From positions 1 to 47,396 of IMG/VR virus record IMGVR_UViG_3300029893_000507: a DNA stretch of 47,396 nt, one strand, 5' to 3'. Origin of the DNA: a virus. Positions 16,907 through 23,688 of the stretch are shown piece after piece (the first letter of the stretch is position 1; every line of letters starts with the position of its first letter). Position numbers and translations under genes: made by a program. The notes beneath the pieces are model-generated. The model had not been told where the DNA came from, made no database searches, and saw only the letters and a list, made by a program, of their open reading frames with translations.

Positions 16907-19054
16907 CTACCTCATCAGCATCGAAAATTTGGCAACCCGCCGAGATCGGCGCTTCGATTTCTCCGGAACCGGCTCGATCGCCGGCCGCTCTTCTCTCTCA
17001 CGCTCGACCGCCTCGGCCTCCGGGGTGCCGGCGAGCACCGGCTCGACCTCGGCGGCGGCGCCCACCTCGTCAGCTTTCTTGTTCAACTTCAGCCCCCAGT
17101 GCGCGAGGCCGCGTAGGGCGCCGAACGCATAGACCCGGCAGTCCAGCGCCTCGTTGGCGCGCCCGGGCTTCGGCTCCCATTTCCGGTACTTGCGACCGCC
17201 CACGGTGACGGTCACCAGCCGCTCCGCTGTGAGCTGCTCGAAATAGGCCGTGTCGCGGTCGGCCGGAAAATGCATGTAGCCCGGCCCGGGCGCCGCGATC
17301 TGCAGCCTGTTGGCGATGCTCTCCTTGGCAGCGTTGGTGCCGATGATGACCGGCCGGTACGCTCGCTTGCTCCGCTTCACCTTGGCCGAGGTCGGCCACA
17401 CCGGCGACCAGGCGCCGTTCTTGTCGGACGCGCCCTTGATCGCCCACACCTTCTCACCGGCACGGTCGCGGCAGAACGCGTACACCGCCTCCGTGTGGTG
17501 GCCGCCCGAATCGACGCATGTCGCTGCGATCTTGAACGGCCGGCCATCCGCTCTCAGCCAGGCGCGCCGGCGGAACGCATCGACCTGCGCCTGAACGGCC
17601 GGATCATCGAACCGCCCAGGAATCACCTCGTAGGCGATCGACCAGCTTTCCTCGTCGCGCCCCCAGCCGACCACCTCGAGCTCAATGCGGTCGTCCTGGG
17701 TGTCCTGGCCCATCGTCAGCACGGCCACCGGATCCGGCACCTCTGCCGCCCAGACCTCGCGGCGCCGCAGCAGCACCGTCGTCGGCGTCTCCTTGCCGGC
17801 GTTCGACTTGTGCGGCAGACCGAGTTGCGTGTTCCAGAAGGTCTGCTTCAGGTCCTCGTCGACCTGGGCGTCCAGCCACTTCTTCGCCAGTTGCGGCGGC
17901 GCATCCTTCGTGGTCCAGGGCGAATAAAGCTTGGACGCCTGGAACCCGGCATGCTCGTTATCGACCGCCCACGCGCCGCAGCACCGGCACCTGGCACGGT
18001 AGACCCCCCAGCGCTCCGATTCCCACCAGTCCCACACGACGGCGAGCGCATCGTCGTGCGCAGCATCGCCGTCGAGCGCCCGCCAAGCCCGGTCGTATTC
18101 CTCAAGAGGCTGCTGGTCCTGTCCGCAGCAGCGAAAGCTGCGCGTCTGGTGCCAGCGGATCGAGGTCAGTGACCGCAGCCGCTCGCCCTCCGACCAGGCG
18201 GCGCCGCAAGCCTCGCAGTAGATCGCCGCCGTCTTCGGCAGGTGCTTGCCGTCCTCGTCCTTTTGCCACTGGACATGGCGGAAGAAGTCCAGGAACTGAC
18301 GATGTCCGCAGTGCGGGCAGGCCACCGAAGCCCGGCGCTGGTCGGACTGCAGCCAGCTCGCCTCGATCCGGCTCTCACCCTCGACGGTCGGCGAGCACAC
18401 CCGGATCGACAGCGCATTGGCGAATCGCGCCAGGCGCTCATCGCCCAAGGCGATGGCATCGCCCTCGCGCGTCGGAACGTACTTGTCGATCTCGTCATAC
18501 AGCACCACCCGGATCGGTCGGCTGGCCAAGTTCGTCGGCGAGCCGGCACTCACGATGGCGATGAAGCCTCCCGGAAACGGCTTGTACCCGATCTTTTCTT
18601 CACCGCTGCGCATCCGGCGCGTGCCAACTAGATCGCGGAGCGCCGGGGTTGCCTCGATCATCCCGCCCAGGCGTTCCTTGGCGAAATCCGCGGCGGCCGT
18701 GTCCTTCGGCTGCACCAGCAGCATCGGACACGGGTCGATGTGCGCAAAGTACCCGGCTGTCGACAGCAGCAGCGACGACTTCAGGATCTGTGTGCAGGCC
18801 ATCGCTGTGATGACCCGCACGCCCGGTTCCGTGACAGCCAACATCGGGCCGCGGGCGATCTCGGCCGTCGCAGTGCGCCACCTGCCTCCACCCTCCATCC
18901 GGGACAGGTGCCTGAAACGATCCGACCACTCGGCGACGCTGATCCGCGGCGGCGGCGCCAGACCGCGGCGCCATGCCTGCCGGAGTTGCTCAGCGGGATC
19001 CGGGGCCGAAGTCGGCGCTGGGGCCGGCGAGTTCGGCGAGGTGCTGATGAACAT
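16907..19054 (-). CDS. Terminase large subunit (GpA family)
   Basis: 715-aa packaging motor of the lambda GpA family. The N-terminal ATPase shows a variant Walker A (C-T-Q-I-L-K-S-S, 87-94) after M-E-G-G-G-R-W-R, and Walker B V-V-L-Y-D-E-I-D (183-190). Zinc-ribbon cysteines follow (C-P-H-C-G, C-E-A-C-G, then C-R-C-C-G), as is usual in the family. The C-terminal nuclease carries the M-G-Q-D-T-Q motif and a D-S-G-G-H-H-T segment. It cuts concatemers at cos and drives DNA into the head. It overlaps the small subunit gene by 65 bases. Confidence 0.95.
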   Translation of the reverse strand: MFISTSPNSPAPAPTSAPDPAEQLRQAWRRGLAPPPRISVAEWSDRFRHLSRMEGGGRWRTATAEIARGPMLAVTEPGVRVITAMACTQILKSSLLLSTAGYFAHIDPCPMLLVQPKDTAAADFAKERLGGMIEATPALRDLVGTRRMRSGEEKIGYKPFPGGFIAIVSAGSPTNLASRPIRVVLYDEIDKYVPTREGDAIALGDERLARFANALSIRVCSPTVEGESRIEASWLQSDQRRASVACPHCGHRQFLDFFRHVQWQKDEDGKHLPKTAAIYCEACGAAWSEGERLRSLTSIRWHQTRSFRCCGQDQQPLEEYDRAWRALDGDAAHDDALAVVWDWWESERWGVYRARCRCCGAWAVDNEHAGFQASKLYSPWTTKDAPPQLAKKWLDAQVDEDLKQTFWNTQLGLPHKSNAGKETPTTVLLRRREVWAAEVPDPVAVLTMGQDTQDDRIELEVVGWGRDEESWSIAYEVIPGRFDDPAVQAQVDAFRRRAWLRADGRPFKIAATCVDSGGHHTEAVYAFCRDRAGEKVWAIKGASDKNGAWSPVWPTSAKVKRSKRAYRPVIIGTNAAKESIANRLQIAAPGPGYMHFPADRDTAYFEQLTAERLVTVTVGGRKYRKWEPKPGRANEALDCRVYAFGALRGLAHWGLKLNKKADEVGAAAEVEPVLAGTPEAEAVEREREERPAIEPVPEKSKRRSRRVAKFSMLMR

Positions 19055-19574
19055 GCTGCGTCAGGACCTCGGCGATTCGATCCGCCGGCACGCCAAGGTC
19101 GGCTGCGAGTAGCGGGGCGATGCGCGCTGGCCAAGCTGTCCAGGCGTCGCGGATGGCTCGCGCCTGCTCGAACAGAACCGACTGCGCGGTTTCGATCTCG
19201 ACGAACAGGCCCGCCTTCTGCCTAAGCTCGAGGGCCCGCAGGCCGGCCAATGCATTTGCCTTCACCCGGTCGGCCTCGGCCTCGGTGGCGATCTGGCCGG
19301 CCAGCAGACGGGACAGAAATTCCGAGGCGTCCTCGGCGAAGTCCGGTGAGCCAGGGTTAACCGTCGCGGCTGGAGCCTCCTCGACCGCCGAGTTAACCAA
19401 CTGGCGGCCGGAAGCAAACCTCCCGAGCTTGGCTTCGCGCAGTCGCGCGTCCGACGCTTCGACATCGATCTTGCCGGCGTCGAGAATGAGAAAGCCTCTG
19501 CGTTCCCACTTGAGGACGGCAGGCTTGCTGACCCCGTGCTGCCGTGCGAACTCGGCTTTCGAGACACAGGACAT
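18990..19574 (-). CDS. Terminase small subunit (Nu1-like)
   Basis: 194-aa protein with a winged-helix DNA-binding N-terminus (S-K-A-E-F-A-R-Q-H-G-V-S-K-P-A-V-L-K-W, about residues 5-23), as in Nu1 of lambda. A helical middle and C-terminus follow, which bind the large subunit. It would recognise the cos region and bring GpA there. The motif GTTAACC occurs twice inside the gene and twice just upstream of its ATG, and could be its binding site. Confidence 0.88.
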   Translation of the reverse strand: MSCVSKAEFARQHGVSKPAVLKWERRGFLILDAGKIDVEASDARLREAKLGRFASGRQLVNSAVEEAPAATVNPGSPDFAEDASEFLSRLLAGQIATEAEADRVKANALAGLRALELRQKAGLFVEIETAQSVLFEQARAIRDAWTAWPARIAPLLAADLGVPADRIAEVLTQHVHQHLAELAGPSADFGPGSR

Positions 19575-19599
19575 CGCCGCCCCTGGTTAACCGTTAACC
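19355..19599. repeat. GTTAACC boxes around start of small terminase
   Basis: Four copies of GTTAACC are seen: 19356-19362, 19392-19398, and a perfect 15-base dyad GGTTAAC-C-GTTAACC at 19585-19599, which lies eleven bases before the small terminase ATG. In lambda, cosB R sites for Nu1 lie in this region next to Nu1. These boxes are therefore candidate terminase-binding sites. The nicking site itself cannot be placed. Confidence 0.45.
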
Positions 19600-19683
19600 G
19601 GATTTCGACCCTATTCGCTACGCTGAAAACAGGGTCCGAACTCCCCGCATCGCGCCTCGGCCGCAGGGGCCCCGCCGCCCGCC

Positions 19684-20400
19684 TCACCGCACCGCCTGGG
19701 CCAGCGCCGCCGCCATCCGCGGCCCGAACTCCCGCTCGAACACCCGGCCGGCGACGCCGAAGTAGTCGAACCGCTGGCCGTAGCGACCGCGGCGGACGAA
19801 CCACAGCACAGGCTCGGTGAAAATGTCCTGGGAGCGCTTGAAGATGCCCATGGGCGTCCCGTCGCGACGGCGCATCACAAAGTACACGCCCTTCGCCCGG
19901 CGCCCGGCGCTGCGCTTGCTCCGGGCCGTCTGGTTTTGTGTCGGGTCGAGGGCGTTGGCCCTGAGCGCCGACAGTATCTGCGTGATCTGCCCGCCGGTGA
20001 TGTTGCCGTAGCGGTCGAGCTTGGCCGCCGGACCCGGCGTGACCTGCTTGTCCCGGGGCAGGATGCCGTAGGCCTGCAGCGCCCGCTCGAAGCGCTTGGT
20101 GTTGCGCTCGCCTCCCTTGATCTGCGGCTGCAGGTACTTCCAAGGCGGCGTGCCCTTGACCGCGATGTCGCGCAGGTAGACCACCGCGAACGGGTCTTGC
20201 ATCGTCGCCTTGCGGTACAGCACGGCGTTGGTCGTGAACGGCTTGGGGCGGTCGAACACCTGCTCCATCTCCGTCCGCATCTCCTGACGGATCGCGTAGG
20301 CCGTCTGCGTCAGCGCCTTGACCTGGGCGAACCGGACGTTGCGCTCCAGCCGGGACATGGCCTTGACGAGAGCCTTGTCATCGGTGGTGACGCGGATCAT
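19684..20400 (-). CDS. Putative minor tail/head protein (Z-like)
   Basis: 238-aa basic protein read before the terminase genes, as first gene of the late operon. The start MIRVTTDDKALVKAMSRLERN is typical of minor tail proteins of the lambda gpZ type (a helix with A-x-x-x-A-L-x-x-T-A-Y-A-I-R-Q-x-M close behind). Its place in front of terminase is unusual for gpZ, which sits after FII in lambda. The frame is open further upstream but without a good ribosome-binding site, so the ATG at 20400 is chosen. Role: a tail or tail-to-head joining component, by pattern. Confidence 0.6.
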   Translation of the reverse strand: MIRVTTDDKALVKAMSRLERNVRFAQVKALTQTAYAIRQEMRTEMEQVFDRPKPFTTNAVLYRKATMQDPFAVVYLRDIAVKGTPPWKYLQPQIKGGERNTKRFERALQAYGILPRDKQVTPGPAAKLDRYGNITGGQITQILSALRANALDPTQNQTARSKRSAGRRAKGVYFVMRRRDGTPMGIFKRSQDIFTEPVLWFVRRGRYGQRFDYFGVAGRVFEREFGPRMAAALAQAVR

Positions 20401-20410
20401 GTCCGACCCC

Positions 20411-20446
20411 CAGACAGCAGAACGCCCGGCAGCCTGTCTGGCTCCG
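20411..20446 (-). terminator. Hairpin between early and late leftward operons
   Basis: A stem with CGCCCGG on one side and CCGGGCG on the other (near 20422-20449, 14-base loop) lies between the last early gene and the first late gene. No long T run is visible on the minus strand. It may attenuate read-through from the early operon, or be part of the late leader on which an antiterminator acts; both are inference. Confidence 0.35.
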
Positions 20447-20462
20447 GGCGCTCGTGTGTTGC

Positions 20463-20498
20463 TGACGTCATTGCAATAGCTAGCGCGAAATTTGTCAA
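20463..20498 (-). promoter_or_regulatory. Candidate late promoter
   Basis: Read on the minus strand there is a perfect TTGACA (20498-20493), a 17-base spacer, then TGCAAT (20475-20470), a fair -10 box. It points at the 238-aa gene and the terminase genes. The stretch contains three short palindromes in a row, GCTAGC, ATTGCAAT and TGACGTCA, which may be an operator. The promoter overlaps the stop of the preceding early gene. Confidence 0.55.
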
Positions 20499-21097
20499 GC
20501 GCTTTTCTCCCACGGCTCACGTTCGACCCCGATCCCGACGACGCGCCAGAGCCGCAGACCCGCCATTTCCGCCCTCAGGAGCTCGAGCCCGCCGAACCAC
20601 ATCCGCCACTCCTCCCGGCAGTACTCCGGGTCGGGGAAGATCGAGCACGGGCAGTACTTGACCAGCACGCGCGTCGGACGGCCGCGCCGGCTCGTGACCG
20701 TCACCTCGTACTCGATCACGGTCGGCTTGCCGTTGGCCGGCTGCAGGCGCGGCCAGTAGCGGCACACCTCGCCCCAGTCGGGCATGGTCCCGGCGGCGGC
20801 GTGCATGCTGACCAGGTGCCGGCAGAAGTCCGGCAGTCGCCCGACCGCATCGACGATCGCCGCGGCGTCGGGGTGCACGCGGTGCCCGATCTCCTTCCAC
20901 TGGCCGCCGTCGATTTTGCAGCCGAGCAGGCCCTTCATCGCCTCCAGCTTGTCGAGGCTGTCGCGGGGCGAGCCGATGCGCAGGCCGAATCCCTCGCTCT
21001 CATCCGTGACGTGGGCCTTCTGCCGGCGATAGGCCCAGTCCAGGGCTCCGATCACGGTGGTGGTCTCCTGGGCGGCCGTGGCCATCTGCACCGTCAT
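20495..21097 (-). CDS. Hypothetical protein, last gene of early operon
   Basis: 200-aa protein with no recognised family. It has a helical N-terminal half and a C-terminal half with a Cys pair (K-Y-C-P-C-S) and many Trp and Arg residues. It is the last gene before the late promoter, the position that lambda-like phages give to a late antiterminator (Q) or its partner. That place suggests late gene control, but nothing in the sequence proves it. It overlaps the previous gene in an ATGA junction. Confidence 0.72.
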   Translation of the reverse strand: MTVQMATAAQETTTVIGALDWAYRRQKAHVTDESEGFGLRIGSPRDSLDKLEAMKGLLGCKIDGGQWKEIGHRVHPDAAAIVDAVGRLPDFCRHLVSMHAAAGTMPDWGEVCRYWPRLQPANGKPTVIEYEVTVTSRRGRPTRVLVKYCPCSIFPDPEYCREEWRMWFGGLELLRAEMAGLRLWRVVGIGVEREPWEKSA

Positions 21098-21297
21098 CCC
21101 TCACCCCCGTTCAGCTTCTCGCCCAGCTGCCGGACGAGCTCGCGCTCGGGCCAGGTCAGCCGGTCGTCGTCGTAGGCCACCACCAGCAGGCCATCGCGGT
21201 GGGCCCGAGCCTGCATCGCCCGGGCCCTGGCGCGCAGCTGGTCGTCGGTGAAGCTCGACGGCGCCCGATGCGCGAGGCTGGTGCGGACGTGGCTCAT
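21094..21297 (-). CDS. Small hypothetical protein
   Basis: 67-aa protein, charged and helical, with the segment TDDQLRARARAMQARAHRDG and a T-W-P-E-R-E-L-V-R-Q motif. ATGA overlaps join it to genes on both sides, which supports it as a real, coupled gene. Function unknown. Confidence 0.65.
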   Translation of the reverse strand: MSHVRTSLAHRAPSSFTDDQLRARARAMQARAHRDGLLVVAYDDDRLTWPERELVRQLGEKLNGGEG

Positions 21298-21956
21298 CGC
21301 CCCATCGCCTCGGCGAAGTCCGGATCGGCGGCCATCTCGTCGAGCAAGCGCTGCCGCTCGCGCTGAAAGGCGGCTTCCTGCTCGGCCTCGGACAGTTCTG
21401 GCGCCGGCGGCCGCGGGATGCTCCCCATCACGACCTCACGCGCCGCGCTGGCCTGCGGGCTCGGCACCCGGCGCGCCTGCGGCTTGGGCTCGTCCATCTT
21501 GAACCGCTTCAGCACCTCGAGCCGCCGCAGCGGTGCCGAACGCGCCTGCAGCTCGTCGGCGACGGCGTTGCGGAGGTCGGCCGGCAACGGCAGTTTCGCC
21601 CCCCAGCGCCAGTCGCGCACAATGGCGTCGACAGCCTCCGAAAGCAGGTCCGCCGGCAGGTCAGCAAGGCCTTGGCGGTAGAACCGCGTCGCCGTGACCA
21701 CATCGGGATTTCCGATGCCGAAGGTCCTAACGAACTGGAACAGCCGGTCGATTATCACGCCGAACGCCTTGGCGTCCGCCGGCACCAGCGAAGCCTGGTA
21801 GGCCGACATGAGGCCGTCGACGACCTCCGGCGTCGCCTCGTCGGGGCGGCCATCAACCAGACGCCAGTTCGTCAGCCAGTGCGGACAGGATGGCGTCCCG
21901 GTCGGCCTGGAGCTGGAGGTCGGGATCGAGCTTGGTGTGGCGGTGAGGTCGCCCAT
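21294..21956 (-). CDS. Putative replication loader (P-like) protein
   Basis: 220-aa protein directly behind the O-like initiator. The middle (about residues 50-130) shows a pattern seen in phage replisome helper proteins of alphaproteobacteria: L-P-A-D-L-L-S-E-A-V-D-A-I-V-R-D-W-R-W-G, then L-P-L-P-A-D-L-R-N-A-V-A-D-E-L. The last 40 residues are acidic and helical. AGGAGG precedes the ATG at 21956, although this start makes a 104-base overlap with the upstream gene; ATG at 21809 is the alternative. By analogy with lambda P it may bring the host helicase to the origin; low certainty. Confidence 0.65.
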   Translation of the reverse strand: MGDLTATPSSIPTSSSRPTGTPSCPHWLTNWRLVDGRPDEATPEVVDGLMSAYQASLVPADAKAFGVIIDRLFQFVRTFGIGNPDVVTATRFYRQGLADLPADLLSEAVDAIVRDWRWGAKLPLPADLRNAVADELQARSAPLRRLEVLKRFKMDEPKPQARRVPSPQASAAREVVMGSIPRPPAPELSEAEQEAAFQRERQRLLDEMAADPDFAEAMGR

Positions 21957-22770
21957 TGGGGCCTCCTGGCGGCATGGTGGTGTTGAGGATTCGCGTCTCG
22001 GCAACGGCGCGGCTGAAAAACCGCAGCCCGTTCGGCAGCCAGGCACTGTCCTGGCGCGCCTGCCGGGCCTTGGCGATGACGGCGGTGATGGTGGGGTAGA
22101 TGTCCCGCTCCGGGTCGGCGCCATCGGCCAGCCACTGCTGAACGACGCCGGTGGTTCCGTACCAGGTCGGGTCCTTGCTCGAGGTGCCGAGAATGCTCAG
22201 CACTCGCTCGGCGACGTCGGGCCACGCAGCGGCGATCTGGGCGGCACCATGATCGGTCGCGGCAGGGACGGCACCACGCACAGGGACGGCACCCTTGCGC
22301 GTGCCCGCGTCCTCATCCTCTACGGTTCCCTTTCGGTTATATGACGGTTTGGGTGTCGCAGGCGACAGGGGATCCCCTGTCGCAGACGACAGGGGTGGGG
22401 TGTCGCGGGCGACAGGGGTGTCGATTCCGACAGGTGTCGCAGGCGACAGGGGTTGATGGTCTTCGTCCCCTGTCGCAGACGACAGGGGTTCGGCCTCTTG
22501 ACCCCGGTCGCGGGCGACAGGGGTGAGGTCATAGATCACGACCCCGCGGCGACCGGTTCCAGCCTTTCGGATTTCACCAGCCTCGACCAGCTTGTCGATG
22601 GCGTTGCGGACGTTGCGCTCCGTGATTCGAGCCATGCGCGCCAGCGTCGGCACGCTCGGCCAGGCCAGCATTTCCTTGCTGGCAAGTTCAGCCATGGCGA
22701 GCAGCACGACCAGCGGCGAGCCTGACTGCGTCGAGTGGGCCCACACGGCGTCTCTGGCCTCTTTGCTCAT
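21853..22770 (-). CDS. Replication initiator (O-like, winged helix)
   Basis: 305-aa protein. Residues 1-85 are a winged-helix/GntR-like domain with W-P-S-V-P-T-L-A-R-M-A-R-I-T-E-R-N-V and the K-L-V-E-A-G-E-I wing, typical of phage replication initiators. The middle (about 85-145) is a repeat region encoded by DNA iterons. The C-terminal part (about 180-300) is a second helical domain that may bind the loader. The ATG at 22770 overlaps the previous stop in an ATGA junction; an earlier in-frame start is less likely. It probably binds the iterons inside its own gene, as lambda O does. Confidence 0.82.
   Translation of the reverse strand: MSKEARDAVWAHSTQSGSPLVVLLAMAELASKEMLAWPSVPTLARMARITERNVRNAIDKLVEAGEIRKAGTGRRGVVIYDLTPVARDRGQEAEPLSSATGDEDHQPLSPATPVGIDTPVARDTPPLSSATGDPLSPATPKPSYNRKGTVEDEDAGTRKGAVPVRGAVPAATDHGAAQIAAAWPDVAERVLSILGTSSKDPTWYGTTGVVQQWLADGADPERDIYPTITAVIAKARQARQDSAWLPNGLRFFSRAVAETRILNTTMPPGGPNGRPHRHTKLDPDLQLQADRDAILSALADELASG
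22354..22523. repeat. Palindromic iterons, putative replication origin
   Basis: Seven palindromic elements lie inside the initiator gene: 22354-22367, 22374-22395, 22401-22414, 22419-22432 (diverged), 22435-22448, 22467-22488 and 22507-22519 (first arm altered). The core is TGTCGC-N2-GCGACA, usually followed by GGGG. Two have perfect 9-bp arms (CCCCTGTCG with CGACAGGGG). Between the first two, bases 22362-22383 form a perfect 22-base palindrome with central GGGGATCCCC. The same DNA core is read as P-L-S-P-A-T in some copies and P-V-A-R-D-T in others, so the DNA, not the protein, is conserved. This matches an iteron origin such as lambda ori. Confidence 0.8.
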
Positions 22771-22985
22771 GCCGCAGCCCTCCGCAGGCGTTGGCGGCCA
22801 TCGTCCGTGCCCAGCATCCACGTCGCCTGGAACGCCGCGACGAGCGCGCCCTTGCTGATGCAGTCGCTCGGCGGCAGCCCGACGGCGGCGCGACAGGCGT
22901 CGACCTCAGCGATGATCTGCCCCCAGGTCCAGCCGCAGCGGCGGCGATAGGCGACGTGCTCGCGGGCGATGTTCTCGGCCGTCAT
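22767..22985 (-). CDS. Small hypothetical protein
   Basis: 72-aa protein with an aromatic/basic core (Y-R-R-R-C-G-W-T-W-G-Q-I). It is joined to both neighbours by ATGA overlaps; the longer open frame upstream shadows the neighbour gene. The pattern suggests a small DNA-associated protein of the early operon, but no family is recognised. Confidence 0.65.
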   Translation of the reverse strand: MTAENIAREHVAYRRRCGWTWGQIIAEVDACRAAVGLPPSDCISKGALVAAFQATWMLGTDDGRQRLRRAAA

Positions 22986-23230
22986 GCCGCCTCCTCTCCC
23001 GCGCTCTCGGCCAGCCGCGCCCGGTTCGTCGCCGCCCGCTCGGCGATGGCCCGCAGATCGCCCGGCGTCGCGATGCGGCGCTCGGCCACCTCCCAGCCCA
23101 GCAGGGCCTCGATGACCCGCTGCACCTCGCCGCCCTCGCGCCAGGCGGCGCATACGGGTGCCGTGGCCTGGCCGGAGGCGCGGCCCGGGTTGATGCGCTG
23201 CAGGAGCTGGGCGAACTCGACGGGGGTCAT
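22982..23230 (-). CDS. Small hypothetical protein
   Basis: 82-aa protein beginning MTPVEFAQLLQRINPGRASG. The segment V-I-E-A-L-L-G-W-E-V-A-E-R-R-I-A-T-P is helix-rich and could be a small DNA-binding unit. It overlaps both neighbours in ATGA junctions and belongs to the coupled early operon. No named function. Confidence 0.65.
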   Translation of the reverse strand: MTPVEFAQLLQRINPGRASGQATAPVCAAWREGGEVQRVIEALLGWEVAERRIATPGDLRAIAERAATNRARLAESAGEEAA

Positions 23231-23688
23231 GTGCGCCCCCGCTCGGCCTCTACGGTCGGAAGCGATGCTCCGAACCCGCGCCCGGTCGTGAGGTATTCCC
23301 ATGCCGCGGCAACTGCGTGCCCAAAGGCCATCGGCCATGGCCAGAGGTTGAGGCGCACCAGGAAGGCGCCGCGCAGCACCGCCCCGGTCTGTGGAACCCG
23401 ACGCCACCACGGCCAGCGCTGCTCGACCATCCATGACGTCGGCAACCAATCGCGGTGACCGAGCCAGGGATCGAGTGCGCAGGCGACGCGGGTCAGGCGC
23501 GCACCGAACCACCGGGCCAGACCACCGAGCGGCGACATCCGGCAAGGCCGCTCGAGCAGCACCTCGACCCGGCCGCGCACCTCGCGCAGCTCCAGCCGTC
23601 CGCGGGCGTCGCGCACCGGGCGCCAGCCGTGGTCCACGATCATTCGCGGCGCGAGGTCGCGGCGGACGAAGCGGCTCTGCATCGTCAT
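23227..23688 (-). CDS. Hypothetical protein with Trp-rich C-terminus
   Basis: 153-aa protein. The N-terminal third is Arg-rich; the middle and end have many Trp residues and two moderately hydrophobic stretches (about residues 75-90 and 110-135), which may be membrane-associated. The chosen ATG overlaps the helicase stop as ATGA. The frame is open far upstream, but there it is only a shadow of the helicase. Function unknown. Confidence 0.65.
   Translation of the reverse strand: MTMQSRFVRRDLAPRMIVDHGWRPVRDARGRLELREVRGRVEVLLERPCRMSPLGGLARWFGARLTRVACALDPWLGHRDWLPTSWMVEQRWPWWRRVPQTGAVLRGAFLVRLNLWPWPMAFGHAVAAAWEYLTTGRGFGASLPTVEAERGRT

Noticed and set aside
22354-22523. CRISPR array
   Set aside because: The repeats are short palindromes with irregular and very short gaps, lie inside a coding gene, and have no cas genes nearby; an iteron cluster fits better.
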